Shown: positions 22,953 to 33,550, numbered from the stretch's first letter. The stretch is 64,000 bases of DNA from Adiantum capillus-veneris (GCA_014529385.2 CM043963.1:105216912-105280911), one strand, 5' to 3'. Numbers and translations: made by a program. Notes: generated from the letters alone by a model not told the origin.

Positions 22953-25900
22953 ATGGCTGGATCACAGGACACTGCTCTTTACAATATCAAGAAGCTGGAT
23001 GGAACCCATTTCCCATTGTGGAAGAAGCAAATTTGGCACGTGTTGGTACAAAAGAAGCAGATAAAACCTATAAAGCTCAAGGGGATAAAACCAAAAGATA
23101 TGGACGAAGATGAATGGAGCGAAATGGATGAATTGGCACTTTCTACCATTATGCTGACTTTGGCAGAAAGCGTTTACTTCAATGTAGCAGACGAGATGTT
23201 GGCTTATCAAGCATGGTTAAAGCTGAGTGATCTTTATGAGAAGCAGAGTGCAGCTTCACAGGTATACTGGCTTAAGAAGCTTGTTGACTTGAAGATGAAA
23301 GAAGGGACACTTATGTCCAATCATCTGAATGAATTCAACACAATCTATAGTCAGTTGTCAGCTCAAGGTGTCAAGTTTGATGAACCTGTTAGAGCTATGT
23401 TCCTGTTCATCACATTGCCGGAAAGTTGGGACACTTTTCGCACAGCTTTGAGTAGTTATGCACCTCCAGATGGTTTGAACATAGCAGGTGTAGAAGGAAG
23501 TCTGCTTACTGAAGAAACCAATAGAAAGACAATGGACAAAGGCAAAGGAACAGCCTTAGTTGTAAGGGGAAGGACCAAAGAAAAGTACAAAGGTGGAAAG
23601 AGGAATCAGTCTCCTAGCAAGTCCCGCAGTGCTAAAGGCAAGAGTGACATAGAATGCTACCATTGTGGCAAGAAGGGTCACATGAAAAGAGACTGCAGAG
23701 AATGGAAAGCAGAAAAAGGCAAAGAGAAAGCTGAAGACCATGGTGAGAAGAACAAGTCCTCAGTGAAGATTCAAGAAATAAATGTGACAAACACTGTTGC
23801 AGAGGATGACAGTCTAGTGTCAGGAGACATCTACTTCTTGAAGAATACAATGGACTCAGCTCTTCTTACATCATGTAATGGAAATGCACTGAGTGACTGG
23901 ATTATAGACTCAGGGGCATCACTTCATGTGTCTCCAAACAAGGAGTGGTTTACCTCTTATGTGACCACTAAAGATCATGTTCGGCTAGGCAATGGGCAGA
24001 CATGTGAGATCTTAGGTGTTGGAGATGTTCAATTGAAGTTTCAGAATGGCTCTTCTTTCACTCTGAAGAATGTGAGACATGTTCCCGCAATTACAAAGAG
24101 CTTGATCAGCACAGGTTTACTTGATGATGCTGGCTACGTCACCACTTTTGGACAGAACATGTGGAAGATATCCAAGGGTTCTATGACAGTAGCACATGGA
24201 GTAAAGTCTGGAGGACTTTACATGATTTATGTATCAAATGTCTCTAAAAATGTAATCAATGTAACCGAGCAACCGAACGTTTCTTTGTGGCATAGCCAGT
24301 TAGGACATATGTCCAAGAAGGGAATGGAAATCTTGTCTCGTTCTGGTTATTTGCCTGGCTTTTCATTTAATGATTTTGAATTCTGTGAACATTGTCTGTA
24401 TGGTAAGCAAACACAGCAGCTACATAAGCATAGAAGCAGTAGAAGAGATACACAGTTGGCACTTGTTCATAGTGATTTGTGTGGACCTATGCCTAACCTA
24501 TCTCTAGGGGGAGCTTCTTACTTTATGATATTTATAGATGATTACTCGAGGAAAGTATGGGTTTACTTTCTCAAGCACAAGGATGAAGCGTTTAGTGTTT
24601 TCAAAACGTTTGTGACACTTGTGGAGAATCAGAGTGGCAAGAAGCTTAAATGCTTACGCACTGACAATGGTGGAGAGTATGTTTCAAAGGCCTTTCAGGA
24701 CTTTTGTGAGTCAAAAGGTATAAAACGTGAACTTACTGCTCCTTACAATCCTCCTCAAAATGGTGTTGCTGAGAGGATGAATAGGACCATACAAGAGAAG
24801 GTCAGAAGTATGTTGTCTAATGCACAGCTGCCAAATGGGTTTTGGGCTGAAGCTGTATCAACAACAGTTCATCTTGTAAATAGATCTCCTAGCAAGGTTT
24901 TGCAGAAGGATTCAGTGCCAGAGATGGTATGGTCAGGCAAAATGCCCTCATACAAGCATCTCAGAGTCTTTGGCTGTGAGGCATATACTCACGTTCCAAA
25001 GGAATTTAGGAACAAACTTGAGCCAAAGAGTAGAAAGTGCATCTTTCTAGGCTATGGTAATTGTGGTGAGATGGGGTACAGACTTTGGGATCCCGAATCA
25101 AGAAAGGTTATCCGCAGCAATGATGTTCACTTTAATGAAGCCAAATATCATTCTAAACCAGAGAAAGTTGAGGAGATTAGAAGAGTTGTCTTCCAAGAAG
25201 ATGGACCTGCACGTGCAAGACAAAATGTCAGGGCTCAAGAGGAGCAAGGACAGGATAGATTGGAACCACAGGTTGTGGCTGAGCCTGAGCCACCTATTGT
25301 GCGTAGATCTGGACGTGTCACGCGACCTCCTGATAGGTTTGTTCCATCTATGAACTATGTCATGTTGACTGATTGCAATGAGCCTTCATGTTACAAGGAA
25401 GCAGTGCAAATGAAGGACTCCGGGAATTGGCAATTGGCCATGCAGTCAGAGATGACAGCTCTGCATAAAAACCAGACATGGAAGCTAGTTAAATTACCAC
25501 GGGGCAAAAAGGCTCTACTCTGTAAATGGGTTTACAGGTATAAGATCACCGCTCATGATAGTCAGCCAAAGTACAAAGCAAGGCTTGTTGCCAAGGGCTT
25601 TAAGCAAGAACAAGGCATTGACTTTGATGAAGTCTTTTCTCCGGTCGTCAAAATGACTACATTGAGATGCTTTCTTGCATTGGTTGCCATATTAGATTTG
25701 GTGTTGCACCAAATGGATGTCAAGACAGCGTTCTTGCATGGTGATTTAGATGTGGAAATTTACATGCACCAGCCAGAAGGGTTTGTTGAGAAAGGCAAGG
25801 AAGATTGGGTATGCCAGTTGTTAAAGAGTCTTTATGGCTTAAAACAATCACCGAGGGCATGGTACCATAAATTCCACAAGTTTATGCTTTCTCAAGGCTA

Positions 25901-26138
25901 CAAATGTAGTGAGTTCGATCACTGTCTATATACAAAGAAGGCTAAGGATGGTAGTTGGTTGATCCTTATTTTGTATGTGGATGACATGTTGCAGTATCAT
26001 TTCATCAGGGAAATGCTCGAGGATAAGCAACTTCAGCTTGTCAAAGTTCACACCACAGAAAATCCTGTTGATCTACTTACAAAAGGACTTCCCTCAGAGA
26101 GCTTTGCGCATTTTCGCAAGCAGTTAGGTGTAGGGTAG
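22953..26138 (+). CDS. Copia gag-pol polyprotein, 1,061 codons, RT C-terminus and RNase H deleted in frame
   Basis: Domains in order: gag with the UBN2-type N-terminus (LDGTHFPLWKKQIW), CCHC knuckle at residues about 235-248 (CYHCGKKGHMKRDC), protease DSGAS at about 319, gag-pre-integrase (H...H, CEHCLYGK) at about 450-480, integrase with D, D (RTDNGGEY, about 569) and E (NGVAERMN, about 605), then RT from about 855 with DVKTAFLHGDL and the catalytic YVDDM at about 1007. Immediately after YVDDML the sequence jumps to QYHFIREMLEDKQLQL and the C-terminal ENPVDLLTKGL of RNase H. The missing part is seen in the sister copy at 1-670. Total length is a few hundred residues below the usual 1,300 or so. 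The deletion kept the frame, and no stop or frameshift occurs in 3.2 kb. The start chosen is the first ATG, matching the gag start of the sister copy. Confidence 0.93.
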   Translation: MAGSQDTALYNIKKLDGTHFPLWKKQIWHVLVQKKQIKPIKLKGIKPKDMDEDEWSEMDELALSTIMLTLAESVYFNVADEMLAYQAWLKLSDLYEKQSAASQVYWLKKLVDLKMKEGTLMSNHLNEFNTIYSQLSAQGVKFDEPVRAMFLFITLPESWDTFRTALSSYAPPDGLNIAGVEGSLLTEETNRKTMDKGKGTALVVRGRTKEKYKGGKRNQSPSKSRSAKGKSDIECYHCGKKGHMKRDCREWKAEKGKEKAEDHGEKNKSSVKIQEINVTNTVAEDDSLVSGDIYFLKNTMDSALLTSCNGNALSDWIIDSGASLHVSPNKEWFTSYVTTKDHVRLGNGQTCEILGVGDVQLKFQNGSSFTLKNVRHVPAITKSLISTGLLDDAGYVTTFGQNMWKISKGSMTVAHGVKSGGLYMIYVSNVSKNVINVTEQPNVSLWHSQLGHMSKKGMEILSRSGYLPGFSFNDFEFCEHCLYGKQTQQLHKHRSSRRDTQLALVHSDLCGPMPNLSLGGASYFMIFIDDYSRKVWVYFLKHKDEAFSVFKTFVTLVENQSGKKLKCLRTDNGGEYVSKAFQDFCESKGIKRELTAPYNPPQNGVAERMNRTIQEKVRSMLSNAQLPNGFWAEAVSTTVHLVNRSPSKVLQKDSVPEMVWSGKMPSYKHLRVFGCEAYTHVPKEFRNKLEPKSRKCIFLGYGNCGEMGYRLWDPESRKVIRSNDVHFNEAKYHSKPEKVEEIRRVVFQEDGPARARQNVRAQEEQGQDRLEPQVVAEPEPPIVRRSGRVTRPPDRFVPSMNYVMLTDCNEPSCYKEAVQMKDSGNWQLAMQSEMTALHKNQTWKLVKLPRGKKALLCKWVYRYKITAHDSQPKYKARLVAKGFKQEQGIDFDEVFSPVVKMTTLRCFLALVAILDLVLHQMDVKTAFLHGDLDVEIYMHQPEGFVEKGKEDWVCQLLKSLYGLKQSPRAWYHKFHKFMLSQGYKCSEFDHCLYTKKAKDGSWLILILYVDDMLQYHFIREMLEDKQLQLVKVHTTENPVDLLTKGLPSESFAHFRKQLGVG

Positions 26139-26227
26139 TACATCACTTCTCTACATCTCTTGTCTATTAGCTTGTATAGTAGCTTCTCTCACACTTAAAG
26201 TACCACATTGGACTTTAAGTGGGAGGT

Positions 26228-26419
26228 TGTTGGGGTATAAAGCCCAATGTGGTCGCCCAGGTAAGTGGGCGGGCCGCCAGGTATGTACACATATTCTTTT
26301 GTAAAAACCTAATAAGAACTCACTATGCTCTACACATTACAATAGAGCGAGTTCACCATATCGTCGTGCTCTTCTTCTCGCACTCTCTCTCGCATCGCAC
26401 TTCTGCTCGTACTCCTTCA
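26228..26419 (+). repeat. 3' LTR of the Copia element at 21665-26419
   Basis: 192 bp, three substitutions from the 5' LTR (G/A, G/A, C/T). Preceded by the purine tract and followed by TTACA. Confidence 0.93.
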
Positions 26420-26715
26420 TTACAATGGTATGGTCAAATCTTGTCATAAATTATCCAACTCGTTTGAACTTAGTGATCAAATGAATAACGCTAAGTTTGG
26501 TGATGATTCCATATTACTTTTTAGCTTTATCTACAAAAGTGTTTCTCAAAGACGAAATAAAAAAGATGATTTCTTTTTAGATTCAACAAAGGGTTTAATT
26601 AGATGCTAAATATATTAACACTTTGGAAGCCCTTAATTACAAAATCGATGAGAAGTACGATTATCTTTAAGTAGAGGGGTTGTGTGCCAACAAAAGATAA
26701 TGGAATACATAAATT
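26420..26715. repeat. Tandem duplication, copy 2, right part
   Basis: Continues the copy that begins at 21473: TTACAATGGTATGGTCAAAT onward follows 21169 onward of copy 1, up to GGAATACATAAATT, after which the copies diverge. Confidence 0.88.
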
Positions 26716-26868
26716 CTTTGTGGTTGATGAATATCCTGTAGCTCATATCCACTAGCTACTAGCTCACATCCACCAGTTGCACCAAAACAAAATTTGACAG
26801 TATCTCTCCCTCTCATTTTGAATGGCTGAAGTGGATGGCTTGCGCATACGAGTAACATGTGGTGTCCT

Positions 26869-26962
26869 TCTCGTACACAAGCTCTGTGTCTTCTCCTTCT
26901 CCATCTTCTTCCTACTCTGAGTTGCTGTCTTCCTTCTGTTTCCTGTTTCATCATCTTCAACA
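26869..26962 (+). repeat. 5' LTR fragment (last 94 bp)
   Basis: TCTCGTACACAAGCTCTGTG... to CATCTTCAACA, identical over 94 bp to the end of the 3' LTR. The first 185 bp of the LTR, expected to hold the promoter, are absent, and unrelated sequence precedes GTCCT. Confidence 0.92.
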
Positions 26963-26976
26963 ATTGGTATCAGAGC
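26963..26976 (+). promoter_or_regulatory. Primer-binding site, initiator tRNA-Met type
   Basis: ATTGGTATCAGAGC follows the LTR fragment directly. Confidence 0.88.
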
Positions 26977-27361
26977 GAGGTGATTTCCAGAGCCTCTACT
27001 TGCGTTTTCGCGTCCGCGCGCGCAATCGCAGTTTTCAGGCAGTTTTCGGAAAATTTGCTCGTGGGAGCATCCTCGACGTTCCGGGAGTATTCTGAGCAGG
27101 CGACCTGGAGTTTTACCCCCCTTTCGAAGCCGTTCGAGCCCTCAGAATTTTGTTCTGAGTAGCGTAGCAGAAGTTACTTTTCGGAGGCGTTTAGATAAAG
27201 AGGGTGTGCTTTTTGACAGATTTTCTTCAGGTAAACAGTTCTTTTGGGAAGCAACTTGTCTTAGCTTTGTGCTGAGATTTTGTGTAGAGTTTTGCTTGGA
27301 TTGGAGAGGAGATTTGTGAATCTCTTGGAGGTTCTTTTGCTCTCTTGTGTGCATCTACAGT

Positions 27362-28312
27362 ATGGCTCAATCTACGGAGAAAGAGATTTTTGGTGCGTTT
27401 ACATCCGAAGACAAATTAGATGGTACCAACTATTCTCTTTGGTCTTTTATGGCCAAAAATGTTTTGGTTGGTAAAGGATTGTGGGATTATGTATCTGGAG
27501 ATGAAGTTCGTCCAGGTAGCATTGCACCTACCACGCCTGGTCGTGGTGCAGCTGTTGGTGCAGGACCCTCACAAGTCACTCCAGAGCAAAAGAGATGGGA
27601 TACTAAAGATGCACAGGCTATGGCTGTGATTGCCTTAACCATAAAGAGGACAATCACACCACATATCAGATCTTGCAGAACTTTTGAGGATGCTTGGAAC
27701 ACTCTGCAAGCTATGTTTGGAGGAAGAAACGCTGCCAGAATAGAGTTTTTGAAGAAACAACTTGACAAAATACAGATGGACGAAGGTGACGATATTGTCG
27801 AGCATCTTACAAAAATCGGGGATCTTAAAGAGCAATTGCTTAGCATTGATAAAGTGATTCCAGAGAAGGACTTGGTTTCCAAAACACTCAATTCACTACC
27901 ACCATCTTATTTTACTTTTCAGACTTCTTTGACTCTGTCTTTGCGAGCTAATCCTGACCCTCTTCATTTTGAAGAGTTAGTGGCTTTGCTATTGCAGGAG
28001 GATCAATCACGTAAGAACAAGTCTTTACAGGTGGATGGTATGGATCATGCTCTTGTTGTACAGAACAAAAACAGGGGTAAAGAGAGTGCTCATCACTCCA
28101 AGTCTGGTGCAGGACAGTCTTCAGAGAAGTCTAAAGGTGATTCCGACAAGTCCAAGAAGAAAGGTAAATGTCACTACTGCAAGAAACCTGGTCACTACAT
28201 TAGTGAGTGTAAAAAGCGAATTGCTAAAGAAAAGAAGAAAGAGTCAAGTTTGGTTGTTTCAGCTTCTGGTGATTCTTCTACAGCTAAAGAAGAGTCTGCA
28301 AACTTTGTGTAG
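27362..28312 (+). CDS. Copia gag with CCHC knuckle
   Basis: Open from ATG 27362 (MAQSTEKEIFGAFTSEDKLD...) to TAG 28310-28312. The UBN2-type gag domain covers roughly residues 15-220 (NYSLWSFMAKNVL, RIEFLKKQLDKIQM, LPPSYFTFQTSLTL). The knuckle CHYCKKPGHYISEC lies near residue 270. The frame opens slightly further upstream, but MAQS begins the recognisable gag. The same frame continues directly into protease after the TAG, so this stop is either a decay mutation (CAG to TAG) or, less likely, a read-through stop. Gag would form the particle and bind element RNA. Confidence 0.85.
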   Translation: MAQSTEKEIFGAFTSEDKLDGTNYSLWSFMAKNVLVGKGLWDYVSGDEVRPGSIAPTTPGRGAAVGAGPSQVTPEQKRWDTKDAQAMAVIALTIKRTITPHIRSCRTFEDAWNTLQAMFGGRNAARIEFLKKQLDKIQMDEGDDIVEHLTKIGDLKEQLLSIDKVIPEKDLVSKTLNSLPPSYFTFQTSLTLSLRANPDPLHFEELVALLLQEDQSRKNKSLQVDGMDHALVVQNKNRGKESAHHSKSGAGQSSEKSKGDSDKSKKKGKCHYCKKPGHYISECKKRIAKEKKKESSLVVSASGDSSTAKEESANFV

Positions 28313-30213
28313 GATTCTTATGCTTTTGTAGTATGTTCAGATTTTTCTGCTTACAGTGTTGACAAGACACAAATGATTTGGCACTTTGATAGTGGTGCAT
28401 CCAGGCATATTACTTCAAGGAAGGATTTGTTTTGTTCATTGGATGCAGCTCCAGCAGGAAGGAAGGTGACATGTGCAAATAATGCTTCTTATCCAATCAA
28501 AGGCGTTGGTAAGATTTTGATTACCATTTCAGATGGTTCAGATTTATGCTTGCCAGATGTCTTATATGTTCCAGGGATCAAGAAGAATTTGTTGTCTGTA
28601 TCTCTCTTGCAAAAAATGGTCTTCGGGTCATTTTTGAGGATGACAGATGTGTTGTACGAGATCGAGAGAATGGTTATTCTCTTATCACTACAGGTACGCT
28701 GGAAAATGGACTATTTGTGCTAGATCGTTATGAAAAGCAGATTCAGGTATGTATTGCAGAAACATAGACTCAGGCCATGCAGGATGCTGAGTTGTGGCAT
28801 GCTAGATTTGGGCATGTTAGTTATGGCAGTTTGATGACTTTACAACGTCATAATATGGTGCATGATTTGTCTTTATTGGAGATGCCACCAAGACATGTAT
28901 GTGAAGGTTGCGTTCTTGGAAAGATGCACAGATTTGCATTTTCGCAGGATGGTTCAGTTAGAGCGACACGAAAGTTGCAGCTTGTACACAGTGATGTATG
29001 TGGTCCTATGAGGACGCCATCTATAGGAAACAACCTTTATTTTGTGACCTTCATTGATGACTTTTCCAGGTTTTGTTGGGTGTATCCACTCAAAGCAAAG
29101 TCAGACGTGTTTGCAGTTTTTCAACATTATGTCACCATGGTTGAAAATGAAACAGGTTGCAAAGTACAGACTCTTCGTACCGATCGAGGAGGTGAATACA
29201 TGTCAGGTGCATTTAAGGATTTTTTGGGAAAGAAAGGCATTAAACACCAATGCACTATGCCATACACACCACAACAGAATGGTGTTGCAGAAAGGAAGAA
29301 AAGGTCTTTAATGGAGACAGCTAGATGTATGCTCAAGGCTAAGAGTTTGCCTCATAAGCTATGGATGGAGGCAGTTGCTTGTGCAGCACATGTTTTGAAC
29401 AGGTGTCCTACTTGTGCCTTGAAGACCATTACTGCATATGAAGCTTGGTATGACAAAAAACCTTCAGTCAGTTATCTTCGTGTTTTTGGTTGTCTTGCTT
29501 ATGCTCACATCCCTCAGCAGTTACGTGGGAAGCTTGATGATAAGGCAATGAAATATATATTTGTGGGGTACAGTAGTGGAAGTAAAGGTTATAGACTTTA
29601 CAATCCTGCTACAAACAAGATTTTTGAAAGTCGTGATGTAATTTTTGCAGAAACTACTGCTCAACCTATGGTTGCTTTTGATGTACCTCATATGCAGACA
29701 CATGATGTATTTGAAGGTTTGCTTCCTTCTTTTGTGGAGAATCAAGAATCACAACAGGTTGATAATCTTGATCAATCTTTTGATCAGCATGTGACACCTC
29801 ATGATGTAGAGGAAATTGTGCGTGAAGAGCAAGAAGTTCTCAGGGAAGAAAGAACCTTGCCTAAATGGGTTCAGAAAACTTTGCAGGATAGCAAGTTGGA
29901 TGCACCGTTGCCACGAAAAACACGTGCTGGTACTACTTTTGACAGAGAGCAAGTAGATTTGGCTTGCTTTAGCACTCTTTGTGATGCAGATGAGCCTGAT
30001 TCATTTGAACAAGCTTTAGAGTGTGTTCAGTGGAAAGATGCTATGCAGCAAGAAATTGATTCTATTCATAAGAATCATACATGGGATCTAGTGGACTTGC
30101 CTACAGGTAAAAAGCCTATTGGTACAAAGTGGGTTTTTAAGGTAAAAAGGAAACAAGATGGTACTGTTGACAGGTACAAAGCAAGGGTTGTGGCAAAAGG
30201 CTATGCGCAATAG
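28313..30213 (+). pseudogene. Copia protease, integrase and RT N-terminus, broken
   Basis: After the TAG the gag frame continues to protease (WHFDSGASRHIT near 28373-28408) and DVLYVPGIKKNLLSVS. A one-base loss near 28605-28615, at an A-rich run, shifts the frame, and the shifted frame reads KNGLRVIFEDDRCVV. TAG at 28765-28767 precedes gag-pre-integrase (ELWHARFGH...CEGCVLGK) and integrase (HSDVCGPM, FIDDFSR, RTDRGGEY, NGVAERKKR). The RT N-terminus (TKWVFKVKRKQDGTVDRYKA) runs to a TAG at 30211. All stops are TAG. Confidence 0.9.
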
Positions 30214-31494
30214 AAAGGCATAGATTATGATGAAACCTTTGCTCCTACTTCTCGTGTGTCCACAATTAGATCACTAGTTGCAATTGCTGCTCATCATGGT
30301 TGGAAAGTGCATCAGTTGGATATCAAAACTGCTTTTTTGAATGGTGATTTGCAGGAAGAAGTTTATGTAAGTCAACCAAGTGGTTTTGTTGTAAAAGGTC
30401 AAGAGAAAAAGGTATGTAGATTGCGTAAAGCTTTGTATGGTCTCAAACAGGCTCCAAGAGCATGGTATGAGAAGATACATACTTATTTGATTGGCCAGGG
30501 ATTTCAGAATAGTCCAACAGAAAGTACTTTGTATGTCAAAAAGAGAGATGGAGTTCTCATTATGCTAACACTTTATGTGGATGATATGCTTCTTACAGGA
30601 AATAATGCAAATGAAATTGAAGCGTTTAAAGATGCTTTGAGAAAAACCTTTGAGATGTCTGATCTTGGTTTGCTACATTATTACTTGGGTATTCAGTTTG
30701 TGCAATCAGAGGATGGCATATACATGTTGCAGGCAAAATATTTGCATAAAATTTTGGACAAGTTTGGTATGCAAAATTGTAAACCAATCTCTACACCCGT
30801 AGAAACTGGATCAAAGTTGAGCATGCACGATGCTGGAGAACCTTTTGATGTACGAGATGGTTATGCAGCAGCGGTTGGTTGCTTGATATATTTGGCAGGC
30901 AACACTCGTCCAGACATTCAATTTGGGGTTTCACAAGCAAGCAGATTTATGCACAGCCCAGGTATGCATCATTGGCAGGCTGTGAAGCGCATACTTCGTT
31001 ACCTTTCAGGTACCCCTAATCTTGCCATGTTCTTTCCAAGGGGGGATATGTATGGAAAGCACAGTTCTATGCAGCTTCTTGGTTACAGTGATTCAGATTG
31101 GGCTGGTGATTTTGACACACGACATTCCACAAGTGGCAATTGTTTTTTCTTGGGAAATGCATGTATATCTTGGCTAAGCAAGAAGCAACCCACAGTGGCT
31201 ACATCAACTTGTGAAGCTGAGTACAGGGCAGCTTTCACGGCAACAGTTGATTGTGTATGGATACGCAGGTTATTGGCAGATCTTTGTGAGTGTCAACAGG
31301 CACCCACTACCATTTTCACTGACAGTCAGAGTGCTATTGCAGTTGCAAGGAATCCAGTATTTCATGCAAGAACAAAGCACATAGAGGTTCACTACCACTA
31401 TGTCAGGGAAAGGCTACATGCAGGGGAGATCACACTAACTTACTGTCCTACACAGGATAACATTGCAGATCTATTTACGAAGGCGTTATCATGA
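30214..31494 (+). pseudogene. Copia reverse transcriptase and RNase H
   Basis: The same frame continues after the TAG at 30211-30213 with KGIDYDETFAPTSRVSTIRS, DIKTAFLNGDL, ALYGLKQAPRAWYE and the RT active site YVDDMLL near 30574. Next come the connection domain (RPDIQFGVSQASRFM) and RNase H (GYSDSDWAGD, TSTCEAEYRAAF, FTDSQSAIAVARNP, TKHIEVHYHYVRE), ending KALS with TGA at 31492-31494. No break lies inside this 412-codon part. As a unit it depends on read-through of the upstream stops, so it is listed as part of a pseudogene. Confidence 0.9.
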
Positions 31495-31592
31495 GAAAAG
31501 TTTGAAGCTTTCCAAAAAGCTTTGGGCTTACTCTCATACACATGATGATCTGCTACCTTGTACGGATTCACACTATCACTACAGGGGGGATT

Positions 31593-31871
31593 TGTAGAAA
31601 TGTAGTAGTGTTAGTGTGTATACGCGCTTCACCAGGGGCACTTTTCTCCCACTGGGTTTTTCCCCCTGGACATCTGGTGTGAAAGGACACCTTATCTCTT
31701 AGGGTTTCATATAAGCTTTGTAGCTCTGAGTTTGTATACACATTATTATTCCAATACAGAGAGAGAGACTACAGAGATCTCGTACACAAGCTCTGTGTCT
31801 TCTCCTTCTCCATCTTCTTCCTACTCTGAGTTGCTGTCTTCCTTCTGTTTCCTGTTTCATCATCTTCAACA
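31593..31871 (+). repeat. 3' LTR of the Copia element at 26869-31871
   Basis: Starts TGTAGAAATGTAG just after the purine tract ACAGGGGGGATT (31581-31592) and ends TTCAACA. A TATA-like CATATAAG lies near 31708-31715, so transcripts would start roughly at 31740-31780, close to the truncation point of the 5' copy. A two-stem T-run hairpin lies at 31632-31669. Confidence 0.85.
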
Positions 31872-31876
31872 GTCCT

Positions 31877-32384
31877 CACACTCCCATATCCAAATAGATG
31901 GTCATTAATCATCGTATGTTTATGTAATTCCTAAGCTTGGTTAGTCTTTGTAGATTCACTCTCGTGATTATTAGTATTACGACTCTTTACCCAAGTAAAA
32001 GGTCATTTAAGTGCATCATATTTAGGGATGTATTTTCTGATAGTTATTTAAATCAAGCCCCATGATTAGTTTTTCATTTGAGTTATTGTTTAAGCTTACT
32101 ATTGTATGCCCGATTTTGCAAACCATTTTTGGAAAACATAAGTATGTGTGTGGGTGGCCTGCACCCTTGCCCTTTGAAAGAAAGTAAAATGGGTGATGTT
32201 TGGAAAAATTGTTAATGTGCATGGTGATGTTGTGACTTCTCCCACTAGTTACAACTGGGTAGCATACGATAGGCAAAGTAATGTTGCTTGGGTGTGTGTG
32301 ATTGGTGACACGGGATTGCAGATGTGTGGGTGTCAGTAGAAACGAGTAAGGGGGGGCGGGAGAGAGAGAGAGAGAGAGAGAGAG
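31877..32384. other. Intergenic DNA with (GA)n tract, no gene seen
   Basis: No coding motif. A (GA)n tract at 32361-32384 abuts the next LTR. Confidence 0.5.
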
Positions 32385-33037
32385 TGTAAGGTCCCCGTCC
32401 TAAAAGATCGGGGCGACATGGAAGATAGCTTTCTTTATCCTCTAAATCCGTTGACGACACCCTACTCCGATAATGCGAAGCAAGGATACGAGCAACGAAA
32501 GAGAAGAAGACTTCCACCTATTGTGTTCGTAGTTGCAAGACCCTACGCCACAAGCCAGGTCGATGAGATTAAAGGTTCTATGGACTCTAGATCTTACATT
32601 ATAAGAGAAGAAATCCCTTTCACATATTAGGGATCCAAAAACAACGCCATTTTTCCCGCGTTTAAGAGGCACGGCCGCCATCCTTAAATCCAAAATATAA
32701 CATGGGATAAATCTCTAACTAACTGAGACAAAGTGAAAAGTACTCGACTAATCGAGTCCACCCATCCTTGGTTGGCAACCTGAGCCAGTCCCCACTTTCC
32801 ACCCCACACGCACACTTTTTTCCACATTGTTTTACATATACACACAGTGTTCCTTAATTAATTCCAAACACAGGTTCTTTTATACAGCCCTTCAAACAAT
32901 ACCGAAACAATTCAAACAATGCTAATGAAGGCAACCCTATTATTCAACAAAAAAAACTTTTCCAATTTCTCATGTTTTTGCCACTACCCGCGGACTTTCT
33001 CTGTCTAGCCAACAGAGCCTTTGCAAAGGATTTATTC

Positions 33038-33285
33038 GCTAACCGCGAATTGCGCAACCTTCCCATCTCGCTAACCGCGAGGCATCTTGCTAACCGCCAG
33101 GCATCCCGCTACCCGCGAGGCATCCCGCTAACCGCAAGGCATCTTGCTAACTGCCAGGCATCCCGCTAACCGCCAGGCATCCCGCTACCTGCGAGACATC
33201 TCGCTAACCGCGAGGAACAAAAGAGAGCCGATAACCTCAGCTTTAATCTCCGCTATCCGCGGAATCATCTCGCTACCCGCGAGAA
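33038..33285. repeat. GC-rich tandem repeat of about 21 bp inside the LTR
   Basis: Eight or more copies of CGCTAACCGCGAGGCATCC with variants (CGCTACCCGCGAGGCATCC, TGCTAACCGCCAGGCATCC). CGCTA...CGCGAG alternates with CGC-rich palindromes (CGCGAG/CTCGCG). It lies downstream of the predicted LTR transcription start, in the presumed intron. Confidence 0.85.
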
Positions 33286-33550
33286 CAAAACATATTCTTT
33301 CAACAATTCATCTTATTAATGATTCATCAAACATGATCAACCAATTCTTCATATCAATCAGAAACCGCTTATCAAACAATAACAATCCAACAAACAGTAA
33401 CAATTTATCAAACAGTCCTTTCACTAGTCTATGAAAACATATGTGTGTTTCATGTGATAGAATCACGTTTCTCGGACGGTTTAAGGGTTCCCTATGCTTA
33501 CCTTCCCAAGTCAAATATGAATACCATTGCAGAATTATAAATTGTCTTAC

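Larger units (their letters stand above)
21665..26419 (+). mobile_element. Young Ty1/Copia element with intact gag-pol frame but RNase H deletion
   Basis: Two 192 bp LTRs (21665-21856 and 26228-26419) differ at three positions, all transitions (about 1.6 percent). The 5 bp duplication TTACA lies on both sides (21660-21664, 26420-26424). A tRNA-Met primer site and a purine tract (AAGTGGGAGGT, 26217-26227) border the LTRs. One frame of 1,061 codons spans gag to the end of pol but lacks the RT thumb and most of RNase H. The insertion is recent by LTR divergence. The element is likely non-autonomous, needing RNase H or a full RT from relatives such as the family member at 1-4967. Confidence 0.96.
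26869..31871 (+). mobile_element. Ty1/Copia element with truncated 5' LTR
   Basis: Gag, protease, integrase, RT and RNase H are all present in Copia order, with three TAG stops and one single-base frameshift. The 3' LTR is about 279 bp (31593-31871). The 5' LTR consists only of the last 94 bp (26869-26962), identical to 31778-31871. Direct repeats GTCCT flank the truncated left end (26864-26868) and the right end (31872-31876), as if the element had integrated already truncated. It is a different Copia lineage from the element at 21665. Confidence 0.93.

Noticed and set aside
28310-28312. Programmed TAG read-through between gag and pol
   Set aside because: Two further TAG stops and a frameshift in the same pol make ordinary decay the simpler reading; kept only as an alternative.
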